Assembly: GCF_021130785.1 (NCBI RefSeq)
Contig: NC_060211.1
Location: 25,653,001 to 25,717,000, forward strand
Length of the DNA: 64,000 nucleotides
Source of the DNA: Homalodisca vitripennis
Lineage: Eukaryota > Arthropoda > Insecta > Hemiptera > Cicadellidae
Reading direction: 5' to 3'
In this document: positions 1-11,300 of the stretch, piece by piece
Layout: every line of letters starts with the position of its first letter
How positions within the stretch are numbered: position 1 is the first letter of the stretch
Position numbers and translations under genes: made by a program
Notes under the pieces: model-generated
The model's input: only the letters and a program-made list of their open reading frames with translations
The model's database searches: none
Told to the model about the DNA's origin: nothing

Positions 1-2
1 TC

Positions 3-105
3 GCTGAGGATGTGTCAAAGCTGGCTGAGAGATTGTCACCGCTGACTGCTGAGAGTGTATCCCTGGTGGCTGAAGATGTGTAACAGCTGGCTGAGGATGT
101 AATGA
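3..105 (+). repeat. Minisatellite with heptad-like coding potential at window edge
   Basis: About five imperfect units of 21-24 bp, each beginning gctgaggatgt or a variant, run in from the left edge. Unit lengths are close to multiples of three. In one plus-strand frame the units read as AEDVSKL, AERLSPLT, AESVSLV, AEDV-stop-QL and AEDV, a heptad pattern with Ala/Glu then Val and Leu, as in coiled coils. One in-frame TAA at 81-83 breaks it. A minus-strand frame is also open across the same bases. It may be the decayed end of a repeat-rich protein exon lying mostly outside the window, or a non-coding minisatellite. Confidence 0.5.
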
Positions 106-2300
106 AACGTGGGGTTGGGAATCTAGTTTTTAGTACTATATTGATATAGCCAGGTCTTCATATTTCTGAAATCACTTGAAAGCGTACTACTTTGGTGGTA
201 ATTGGTCATTGCAGTGTTAATTATTCATTTAATTGTATTCAACTTTATTTAAGTACTTGGAATATCGATTAATAATTCATAATAGGGGTGGTACAACAAC
301 CAGGTTGTTTATTTTAATAATTGAATGTTCTGCAGATTTTAATCCTGTAACTAATTCAACAACGATTAAGTGATTAGACTGCCAATGCGAGGCGGGTAAG
401 GGAAAGGTTGCAACAGTCTGAGGTACGCGTGACTGGAGTGCGCCGAGGGAGTCACAAATCATTTATTTTAAATGACAGCGGAGATCCCTTGAGTCCACAT
501 TTATTATCGGTGCGAAAATTTTTCTTTTGTCTACTTCTATATTCAAGTATTGAGGTCACGCTTTAACTTGATTGAAAATAACATTTAATCCAGGTTTTCC
601 ATTAGTATTTTTCAAGCTGATTAATGCCAACTTGAATTTATGGCATGCAAAAATAAACGGGATCTTTGAGTAATAACAGGCTTTTGGAAGATTGTAAATA
701 AATTTTCACTGACTCTGCAATACAAATAAAAAATTCTTATTGTATTCTTTGTATATTATATTACAGCAAAAGTATAATGAGCTTATCACTCTTACAGATG
801 ACTAGAGCGTATTTAATTAACGGGTTTTTATATATAATATTTGTAAGAAATGGTTGAGGTCTGAAAATTACAAAATATTAATCAGATAAAATACTAATTT
901 TACATGCAGTTTAAAATGTATATAAGAAAACTATTTAGTCCTTCCAATTTCGTTGGAGAACGAAGGAAAGCATGTTGAATAACACTTCTAGATTTTTGAA
1001 ATAATTTGTTAAAGAAGTGACAAGAGTAGTTTAGAAACTAAAAAAAATAACAAAAACTGATAAATTTACACGTTTTTTAATAATCAATATAAATAAATAA
1101 TATTTTACGGACTATGCTACATATCCTGAACGTAGGATAAAACCCAAGAGAGACGTAATGTATAAGTACTAGTAGTAACAAATTTTCAAACCCTTCTTTA
1201 AGTTTTTACTGTTTCGACAGCTTTTCGGAAATTATTTGGCATAGTAAAATAAACCTTTATAACAACGTGAAAATTTGACCTTCGGAAAGGTTGCTGTCTC
1301 AATGACCTTTAGGAATTACTTTTCCTCTAGAAATGTCTGACTTTTCTACTGCACCCATCAATTCTAGTTCCAAAAAAGCTTCTAGTTTCCCCTATCTTGG
1401 ATTTTTTGTAACTCTTGACTCTTTTAGATTGCCGTCTTCTAGGAGCCTCTCACATTATGTATTGCATGGGAACCACACGTACTTGCAAGACAACTGAGAA
1501 ATATCTCAAACAACCTGGTATACTCGTATTTAGACTGTAGATAGTCTGTAATAGAATTATTTATTCTATTATAGACAGATTCTTAATTTGGCCTAATTGT
1601 ACACTTTTGTGTAGTACTTTTGCCAAATACTAGACCATCTTTGAGTTTTTGGTCTTTTTAAATAAGAAGTTCGAGTCCAAGATGTCCTTAGAATTAATCC
1701 TTAAAATCAATTTTTATTTACATATATCCTCTAATAAAGCGCTTAGATGACTTTATTGAACATAGTTTACTTCTTATCTGTGTGAAAGAAAGAATTTTTC
1801 GAATAATGGTACTTAGATATCAATGGAACCGTCCATCTAGACACTTAAGGAAATTATAACGATGACGGTCAATATTTTACGATGATTACGAGTGAGTTTC
1901 CAATAATTTTTACTATTGTTTGTACGTCAATATTCAATTTTAGGTCTCTGCTTTTTTCTTATATAAATTTGCTATATATTATGTATTATTACTTTTTTGA
2001 CTATATTAAGAACTAAGATTGCTTTTAAAATGTGTAGATAATCGATAGCTCCATTTGTATAAAATTTTAAAATTCTAAACGATGGTGCCTCAAAATGTAA
2101 TCAGGGTTTGTTTCATGTTATTGAGAGACAAATTTCATACCAACTTGTACATTATACATAAATACACCTCAATATTAAAATACGTAAATTTCCAAAACCT
2201 GTTTAGTTAAATCTAATTTCATACGTATTTCCTGAAAGTTTTCTCTACTATGGTATGTGTATTTCACTAAAAATAAACTAAGTGAGTAGCCCATATGCAT
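106..2300. other. AT-rich unique-looking intergenic DNA
   Basis: No supported gene, RNA or repeat was seen in this stretch. It is strongly AT-rich, with scattered stops in all frames. A short dyad-rich string around 940-966 superficially resembles a CENP-B box but does not match its essential core. Confidence 0.5.
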
Positions 2301-3295
2301 AACACGTTATTTCCAGTTTTTGCAAATTTCGGGAAATCACAAAAAACTTCTGAAAGAGTTTGTTTCTATGGTAGCCACTTGAGGGTTTTTACCAAAAAAT
2401 TAAGAAACATTATATTTGTTATTGATAGAAAATTATATAATGTCATATTATTAGTTAATAAGATATTTAACAATAAAGTTTGGAAATAACTGGTTTTTAA
2501 TCTGTAAAGTGTTATTAACAGGTTTTGGAACTGTGTGGTCAGCCTTTTTTGTACTTATTACAGTTGCAAAACCTGTTATTTTTTTTGGTAATGAAATGAA
2601 AACAAAGGAAATTGAGTTGAAATATTAATATTAATGTCAATATTACTGTCTCGGTCTTTTCCTAGATCTTTCAGGAGTTGTTTCCACTATTTGGTCGTCA
2701 GTGTGTGTTTCTGGTTCACTATCCAATTTAGCATTTAGATATAATTAATTATTATTTACTTAGAATAGACAAAGATAACTCTCTTACAATACAACCTTCA
2801 AAAACCTCACACAAAGCAAGAGACAAAAAGTGGGAACAAAACAAAAATCATAACGATAACATCTGGATAGTAATCATTGGGCAAAATTGGTATTTAATGT
2901 TTGCCATTGAGTAAAAATCTAAACACACATACAATAATCTATATTTTTATTATAAAAAGTTAAATTTTAGAGTATTTTTACATATTACACCAAATTGGAA
3001 ATAACAGGTTTTGGATCTGTTTTCTGAGATGGCCATGTTACTCTGATAGTTTTTAACGCACTTTGCAAATCAAAACAATGGTAGATGGAATTGACGCATT
3101 TTGGAACTGGCGCATTTTTGTTATGCAGCGGAAATAACGTGTTTTTTAGAAATTTGACCAGTTTTATATTTCGTTTTTAAGACGGTAATGACGGGTTTTG
3201 ACACTTGAAAACACCATATTCTGATAGGTCTTTATAAACAGAATTCAGGGGTACCGATTTCTCAATTTCGAAAAAATGGAAATAACGTGTTTTGC
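2301..3295. repeat. Cluster of a short motif, consensus GGAAATAACRKGTTTTG
   Basis: About ten copies or near copies of a 15-18 bp motif lie in 1 kb. Minus-strand copies are at 2301-2323 and 2564-2584. Plus-strand copies are at 2481-2500, 2512-2531, 2995-3014, 3129-3147, 3181-3200 and 3277-3295, and two looser copies with a gacgcattttgg-type core lie within 3086-3119. Spacing is irregular and both orientations occur, so it is not a simple tandem array. It could be a cluster of protein-binding sites or debris of an old element. No gene lies next to it. Confidence 0.55.
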
Positions 3296-4495
3296 ATGTG
3301 GGTTACTCAAGTATAAGTATTTAAAATTGACAGTTCTCGATTGATTTTTCTGTGTAGCATTTGGGGGTTTTATACGACAAAATAAATCTATTAGTATATG
3401 GAACACAGGTTTAAAAATTAAACGTGCCAAGGTAAAAATTTTAATTTACAAAAATATTGATTTTGATTGATTTGACGTTAACATTATTTTAGTTTAGCTA
3501 CAATATGGTGGAAAAGAAAGTGTCAAGACCAAAACTTTAGGTTTTTAGTAGAAAAGAACTGATATAATAACTATGTTTTTCGTTACAATTTGATTTATTA
3601 AGTGTAGTTTTAATTTGAGATGATTAAAGATAATATTTTGCTTAAAATTCATAGTAAGTGTTCTGTTCTGTAAGTGTTCTGTAAGTCCTTGATATAAATT
3701 TACAATAATCGTATAAATAAAGCACAACAGCTATATTACAATGGTTAAAAAAGTTATACCAGTGACAAATGAACAATTTTAATCAGAGCAATTGATCATG
3801 ATGGAGTAGGGTGGTCAACTCCAATTCAATTAGTTTATTTAAGAGAAAGCGTACGAATCTGGACAGCTATCATGCTTTTGTCAACCGCGTTTCAGTTTTA
3901 ATTATAAAACGCTGTTATTGCACAATAAATTAGGGGGAAAATTACGTTTAACCTTGGTAAACAAACGGAACCGTAAACACCACCGTTGAAAAAATTGTTA
4001 TAATAGAAAAGTGATCATAACAGTTGTTTATACCGTAAACTATAGTTGGTGAAATTAAAATCAGCTCAAATATTAATAACTTCCCTGACTGGATAATATG
4101 ATATATAAATAATTTTGTTAGTAATATTTAACTGCCAGAAACACGCTTTCTATGGAACCGTAAATATGGAAGGACGCAAAACAAATTCACGACCAGCTAT
4201 TACAGTTTTACAAAGGAAGTTCTCTTTGACTTTTGAGCTTTACTCTCAAATTGAAAAGTTCACGCCAGAGTTCACTAAAAGTTCATGTTGCATGAATAAT
4301 GTCGAGTCTTAGAAGTTCCGCATTAATTTCAGGAGTGAACACATCCAGTGTTATAAAACAACGCATTGAAATGTTCGCTAGAATTTCAGTTTCATTTTGT
4401 ATGACTTAATTGTGTGGTGCAAATGTTTCCAAACTACAAATAAATAACGAAGTTTAGTTATACTTTCCGTAGGATGAATAGAGTAACGATTCAGT
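3296..4495. other. AT-rich intergenic DNA, no feature recognised
   Basis: Open frames here (for example 4115-4312 on plus and 3545-3727 on minus) have no recognisable motif and AT-driven composition. They were judged spurious. Confidence 0.45.
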
Positions 4496-5700
4496 GATCA
4501 ATCTAAATAATTTTAAGTTTTATTAAAATATTCTATCTAAGGGATCTATCTCTGTCCAACTGGACTTATACAGGGTGTTCAGTAAGTGTTACAATACTCT
4601 GGGAATTTGTTTTACTCATAAAGATGAGCAAAAAAGTTCATATAAAGATATGTCCTAAAACCTTTAGTCTGTCGTCTATCTGTCTTTATGTGTTTTTTTA
4701 TCAAAAAATATATTTTTTGAATGAGTTAGGAAAAAGTTATAAAACTTTACAGTTTTATTAAAATTTTGTAGACCTTTTTGAAAATAAAATATTAACAAAA
4801 TCCTTTTACCCGTTTCAAAATGGCGGACGTCAGTAGGTTTTGAGTTAATTTCACGGAATAATTTAAACGTCCGCTATTTTGAAACGGGTAAAAGAATTTT
4901 GTTAATATTTTATTTTTAAAAGGTCATCAATCTAAATAATTTGTGTTTTATTACAATATTCAAGGGATCTATCTCTGTCCAACCGGACTTATACAAGGTG
5001 TTGAGTAATAGTATTTCAATACTTTGGAATTTTGTTCTACTCATAAAAATGAGCAAAAAACTTCATTTGAAGGTATGTCCTAAAATCTGTAGTTTTCAGT
5101 CTCTCTGCCTGTATATGTTTTTCACAAAAAATAATATAAAACTTGAGAATTGTATTAAAATTTGATAGACTTTTCCGAAAATAAAAATTTACAAAATTGT
5201 TTTTCAAAATGGCGGACGTTAGTCGGTTTTGAGTTATTTTTACGGAATAATTTAAACGTCCGCTATTTTGAAACGGGTAAAAGAATTTTGTTAATATTTT
5301 ATTTTTAAAAAGGTCATCAATCTAAATAATTTGTGTTTTATTACAATATTCAAGGGATCTGTCTCTGTCCAACCGGACTTATACAAGGTGTTGAGTAATA
5401 GTATTTCAATACTTTGGAATTTTGTTCTACTCATAAAAATGAGCAAAAAACTTCATTTGAAGGTATGTCCTAAAATCTTTAGTTTTCCGTCTCTCTGGCT
5501 GTATATGTTTTTCACAAAAAATTATTAAACTTGATAATTGTATTAAAATTTGGTAGACCTTTTCGAAAATAAAAATTTACAAAATTGTTTTTCAAAATGG
5601 CGGACGTTAGTCGGTTTTGAGTTATTTTGACGGAATAATTTAGACGTCTGCCATTTCGTAACGCGTATAAAGATTTTGTTAATATTTTATCTTAACTGGT
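4496..5700 (+). repeat. Direct tandem copies of a 390-420 bp interspersed element
   Basis: Three head-to-tail units start at about 4496, 4921 and 5311. Units two and three are 390 bp apart and nearly identical at first; the third diverges at its end. Each unit carries a tacagggtgttcagtaa-type start, a stretch with gtatgtcctaaaa and a gtctgtctgtatg-like run, then a caaaatggcggacgt segment. Inside each unit the last segment reappears inverted (acgtccgctattttg), giving a hairpin. There is no coding capacity. It fits a non-autonomous DNA transposon or a satellite-like amplification of one. Confidence 0.7.
4804..4897. repeat. Inverted repeat inside the 390 bp element
   Basis: A 27-28 bp arm containing acccgtttcaaaatggcgg pairs with a downstream arm containing ccgctattttgaaacgggt, around a loop of about 37 bp. 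The same arrangement recurs in decayed form in the following units near 5205-5285. It supports a foldback-type structure. Confidence 0.7.
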
Positions 5701-5860
5701 TCAAAAGATATAATTGTTTTTATAAAAAACACACATACAGACAGATAGACGGAGAATTGATGGTTTTAGGACATACCTTCTTATGAACGTTTTTGCTCAT
5801 TTTTATGCATGGAACGAAATCCCAAAGTATTCAAACACTTTTACCGAAAACCCTGTATTA
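5690..5860 (-). repeat. Inverted end copy of the 390 bp element
   Basis: The sequence reads as the reverse complement of the start of the 390 bp unit: an acagacagatagacgg run, ggttttaggacatacctt, tttttgctcatttttatg and finally accctgtatta. Together with the direct copies on the left this closes the cluster as an inverted-ended block (4496-5860). Confidence 0.65.
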
Positions 5861-6140
5861 TTTTGAAATATAAAGTGACAATTCAACGCGGATACGATGC
5901 TAAAATATGAGTAGGATATTTTTAGCAGAGTAGACCGAAGAAGGTGAATATCAGCTGATCTAAAGTGAACAATTGGATTGGTATTCATTACTTGACTTTA
6001 CTGTCCGTGACGGCCTCGTGATTGCTTCCAAATGAAAGCATAAATAAAAGATGGCAAACTAATTTGACTGGACCGCCCGCGCAAACTGCCCAGCGTCACA
6101 GTTTACCCTGTGAATACCAATACACCGACCGCTCCTCGCG

Positions 6141-6738
6141 TACACCGCACACCAATTTACATATTGTGTGATACTAATACCGATAGTGTCCTTGTAGGGA
6201 CGGTTTTTATAATTAGATTCCCCATACTCGTGTCCAACTGTAGTATGGGGAACATTACAAAGAGTGGGCCACATTTTAAGAAAATAAATCTATTGATAGA
6301 AAGCTGTAATAGATATACTGTGTTCTGGAGAGCGTTAATAAAGACGTCCAACCAACATCAAAATCAATAATAATAATAATAATAATAACAACAATAGCAA
6401 TAACAATAGTAATAATAATAAGTACACCGCACACCAATTTACATATTGTGTGATACTAATACCGATAGTGCCCTTGTAGGGACGGTTTTTATAATTAGAT
6501 TCAAAGGTCGTGTCCAACTGTAATATGGGGAACATTATGAAGAGTGGGCCACATTCAAAGAAATTAAATCTATTGATAGAAATCTGTAATATATATATAC
6601 TGTGTTATTAAAGACGTCCAACCAACATCAACATCAATAATAACAATAATATCAATAATATCAATGATGATGATGATGATAATGATGATGACGATAATAA
6701 AACAACAACAACAACAATAATAATAATAAAAATAATTC
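6141..6738 (+). repeat. Duplicated SINE/LINE-tail-like element with (TAA)n tails
   Basis: Two copies of a sequence of about 225 bp start at 6141 and 6423, 282 bp apart. Each begins tacaccgcacaccaattt, contains an aaagagtgggccacatt-type block, ends gacgtccaaccaacatcaa, and runs into simple sequence (TAA/CAA/GAT triplets, 6365-6420 and 6635-6738). Copy one has a ccccatac/gtatgggg hairpin that copy two lacks. A triplet tail after a fixed 3' end is typical of short retroelements or truncated non-LTR elements. No pol III A/B boxes were confidently identified. Confidence 0.6.
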
Positions 6739-8322
6739 AAATCTTTATTTAGAATTACTCTACTGCAGCACCGACAATGTCTTAGTTCGGAAGCAGCCGC
6801 TTTTTGACTGATGTATACTTGATACTGAAGTACATACTAATATTGGGGTTTTTATATACAGGGTGTTCAAAAAAGGGTGTCACAAAATTCTGTGGCTGAT
6901 TGTACTCATGGTTTCAAACTAAACATGTCATATAAACAAACTTCAGAAAATGTGTAGTTTTGTCGGTAGTAGTTATTAATATTTGTGATAAAAAAATTAT
7001 ATCTCTAGAACTAATAATCTACATATACCAAACTTTGTAGATATGTTACGAAAAATGTGAAGTAAATGTGAGGAAATCTCAATAACATAATTATATGATT
7101 AGCTATATTAGTAAAGTTTAAATAATATTTATTGAAGGGATTAAATGCTTTTTGAACTAAATAAATGTTTAATACATCTTTTATAAATACTTATAATACT
7201 TTTAGAAATTAAAGTAGTTTTTAAAACTTGAGTTTAGATAAAATGAACTAAAAGAAACACTAATGTTTATTTGCAATTACTATTAGAGAAATTGTGAATG
7301 AAACGGAGAAAAATACACAAACTTCCCTTTTACGTTTTCGAGATCCGATATTCTTTGTTTGGTAAGAGAGCCTTTTGAAACAAAACCAATTAAGTAATTA
7401 ATCGACGAAGGCTGAACATTGTAAACATTTGATCTTTTTCTAAAAGCTTATTTGGATTATTTATGAGGCTTACATTTTCTTCCAGACTAAGTCTTTCGTT
7501 CGTTAATAACAATCCGCAAGTGATTTCAGTCACAAATAAAATTTATTATAAGGCTGTGTAGTATTTTACAGGCAAATAATTGAGCAAATACAGTATTAAA
7601 ATTTCGTAAAAATTACGCATAAAGTCAAACATACCCTAATGAAAAACTTTTAGTTCGACTGGTGTGCATTTTGTGTAAGCAACATTTTCAAATTCTGTCC
7701 AGAATATGTAGTTTAATATGGCAATAATTATACATATGGTATTAGTTACTCTATCAATACCACTAAGTTAGGCGGTCAAAGGGTAAATCTGGTAATGAAA
7801 AACTTGATTGAGAATGTTAAGTTTAGATCCATTGCACCCTCCGATTAGTGGAGCGTCTGAAATTTGACGCTGTCACGAACGTGACTCCTGGAATCTGGAG
7901 TCCAAGTCTGAGAGAATATAAAAAGGTTGGTGATAATGAAGTTAAAAACGAACAACGAAAAAGACACCAGAACCACCTAGACTACACAAAAGTCAGAATG
8001 GTTTTCCAGCAGTAATCCAGTGTAATTCAGATGTAGAGATCTTCCCATTGTCTCATCAGGTACACAATTGAGTACTCTGCGATGTTTTAGACACAATTCC
8101 TAAGCACGGCTGAGCAACCGATTTTCCAGGAGTCAGCCATGAACAACAACTAAATTAAATACTTTGGTCCTGAAAAGTTGGGTAAGAAAAAGATGTTCAT
8201 GTGTCTTCGCGAACAGACACAAATAGGGAAAACATGTATAGAGGGTTGTACGGAAAAATATTTTTAGAACATATTATGTTGTTTAATATAAATAAGTGAT
8301 GTTGAATGACAATTTGAGTATA
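6739..8322. other. Intergenic DNA with one gggtgttc element fragment
   Basis: At 6857-6868 the string tacagggtgttcaaaaaa marks the start of another fragment of the widespread gggtgttc type, related in style to the element at 4570. The remainder has no recognised gene or RNA. The last 300 bp before the satellite is of mixed composition. Confidence 0.45.
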
Positions 8323-11300
8323 CCATCTCATACATTGTGTGTATCGAGCGAATGTGGAGTATTGCGGGTAACTAAGTTAGTTTAGTCTCCAACAACCAAG
8401 CGTGATTAGAGCAATGTATTGACAGGTTGTGTAAGGTTCAGTACTCTGTCCTTGTTCACTATGGAACACTGAGGAACCACCGTACACAGCCTTGCTGGTC
8501 TGGGCCAAATTATGTATTGTGTGTTTCGAGAAAATGTGGAGTATTGCAGGTAACTAAGTTAGTTTAGTCTCCAACAACCAAGCGTGATTAGAGCAATGTA
8601 TTGAAAGGTTGTGTATGGTTTAGTACTCTGTCCTGGTTCACTATGGAACGCTGAGGAACCATCGTACACAGCCTTGCAAGTCTGAACCATCTCATGTATT
8701 GTGAGTATGGAGCGAATGTGGAGTATTACAGGTAACCTAAGTTAGTTTAGTCTCCAACAACCAAGCGTGATTAGAGCAATGTATTGACAGGTTGTGTAAG
8801 GTTCAGTACTCTGTCCTGGTTCACTATGGAACACTGAGGAACCATAGTACACAGCCTTGCTGGTCTGAACCATCTCATGTATTGTGAGTATGGAGCGAAT
8901 GTGGAGTATTACAGGTAACTAAGTTAGTTTAGTCTCCAACAACCAAGCGTGATTAGAGCAATGTATTGACAGGTTGTGTAAGGTTCAGTACTCTGTCCTG
9001 GTTCACTATGGAACACTGAGGAACCATAGTACACAGCCTTGCTGGTCTGAACCATCTCATGTATTGTGAGTATGGAGCGAATGTGAAGTATTACAGGTAA
9101 CTAAGTTAGTTTAGTCTCCAACAACCAAGCGTGATTAGAGCAATGTATTGACAGGTTTGTGTAAGGTTTAGTACTCTGTCCTGGTTCACTATTGAACACT
9201 GAGGAACCATAGTACACAGCCTTGCTGGTCTGAACCATCTCATGTATTGTGAAGTATGGAGCGAATGTGGAGTATTACAGGTAACTAAGTTAGTTTAGGT
9301 CTCCAACAACCAAGCGTGATTAGAGCAATGTATTGACAGGTTGTGTAAGGTTTAGTACTCTGTCCTGGTTTCGTTCACTATGGAACACTGAGGAACCATA
9401 GTACACAGTCTTGCTGGTCTGAACATCTCATGTATTGTAAGTATGGAGCGAATGTGGAGTATTACAGGTAACTAAGTTAGTTTTAGTCTCCAACAAACCA
9501 AGCGTGATTAGAGCAATGTATTGACAGGTTGTGTAAGGTTCAGTACTCTGTCCTGGTTCACTATGGAACACTGAGGAACCATAGTACACAGTCTTGCTGG
9601 TCTGAACATCTCATGTATTGTGAGTATGGAGCGAATGTGGAGTATTACAGGTAACTAAGTTAGTTTAGTCTACAACAACCAAGCGTGATTAGAGCAATGT
9701 ATTGGACAGGTTGTGTAAGGTTCAGTACTCTGTCCTGGTTCACTATGGAACACTGAGGAACCATAGTACACAGTCTTGCTGGTCTGAACATCTCATGTAT
9801 TGTGAGTATGGAGCGAATGTGGAGTATTACAGGTAACTAAGTTAGTTTAGTCTCCAACAAAGCCTGATTAGAGCAATGTATTGACAGGTTGTGTAAGGTA
9901 CAGTACTTTGTCCTGGTTCACTATGGAACACTGAGGAACCATAGTACACAGCCTTGCTGTTCTGAACAATCTCATTTATTATGAGTATGGAGCGAATGTG
10001 GAGTATTACAGGTAACTAAGTTAGTTTAGTCTCCAACAAAGCCTGATTTAGAGCAATGTATTGACAGGTTGTGTAAGGTTTAGTACTCTGTCCTGGTTCA
10101 CTATGGAACACTGAGGAACCATCGTACACAGCTTTGCTGTTCTGAACAATCTCATTTATCATGAGTATGGAGCGAATGTGGGAGTATTACAGGTAACTAA
10201 GTTTAGTCTCCAACAAAGCCTGATTAGAGCAATGTATTGACAGGTTGTGTAAGGTTTAGTACTCTGTCCCTGGTTCACTATGGAACACTGAGGAACCATC
10301 GTACACAGCTTTGCTGTTCTGAACAATCTCATTTATTATGAGTATGGAGCGAATGTGGAGTATTACAGGTAAACTAAGTTTAGTCTCCAACAAAGCCTGA
10401 TTAGAGCAATGTATTGACAGGTTGTGTAAGGTTTTAGTACTCTGTCCTGGTTCACTATGGAACGCTGAGGAACCATCGTACACAGCTTTGCTGTTCTGAA
10501 ACAATCTCATTTATTATGAGTATGGAGCGAATGTGGAGTATTACAGGTAACTAAGTTTAGTCTCCAACAAAGCCTGATTAGAGCAATGTATTGACAGGTT
10601 GTGTTAAGGTTTAGTACTCTGTCCTGGTTCACTATGAAACGCTGAGGAACCATCGTACACAGCTTTGCTGTTCTGAACAATCTCATTTATTAAGAGTATG
10701 GAGCGAATGTGGAGTATTACAGGTACTAAGTTAGGTTAGTCTCCAACAAAGCCTGATTAGAGCAATGTATTGACAGGTTGTTTTAAGGTTTAGTACTCTG
10801 TCCTGGTTCACTATGGAACAATGAGGAAACCATCGTACACAGCTTTGCTGTTTCTGAACAATCTCATTTATTATGAGTATGGAGCGAATGTGGAGTATTA
10901 CAGGTAACTAAGTTAGTTTTAGTCTCCAACAACCAAAGCGTGATTAGAGCAATGTATTGACAGGTTGTGTAAGGTTCAGTACTCTGTCCTGGTTCACTAT
11001 GAAACACTGAGGAACCATCGTACACAGCTTTGCTGTTCTGAACATCTCATGTATTGTGAATATGGAGCGAATGTGGAGTAATTACAGGTAACTAAGTTAG
11101 TTTAGTCTCCAACAAAAGCCTGATTAGAGCAATGTATTGACAGGTTGTGTAAGGTTTAGTACTCTGTCCTGGGTTCACTATGGAACACTGAGGAACCATC
11201 GTACACAGCTTTGCTGTTCTGAACAATCTCATTTATCATGAGTATGGAGCGAATGTGGAGTATTACAGTTAACTAAGTTTTAGTCTCCAACAAAGCCTGA

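Noticed and set aside
948..966. CENP-B box-like string tttcgttggaga
   Set aside because: The essential CGGG part of the box is missing, it occurs once, and it is not in a satellite.
10256..10510. 84-codon minus-strand open frame with internal repeats
   Set aside because: It lies wholly inside the 180 bp satellite and only reflects unit repetition.
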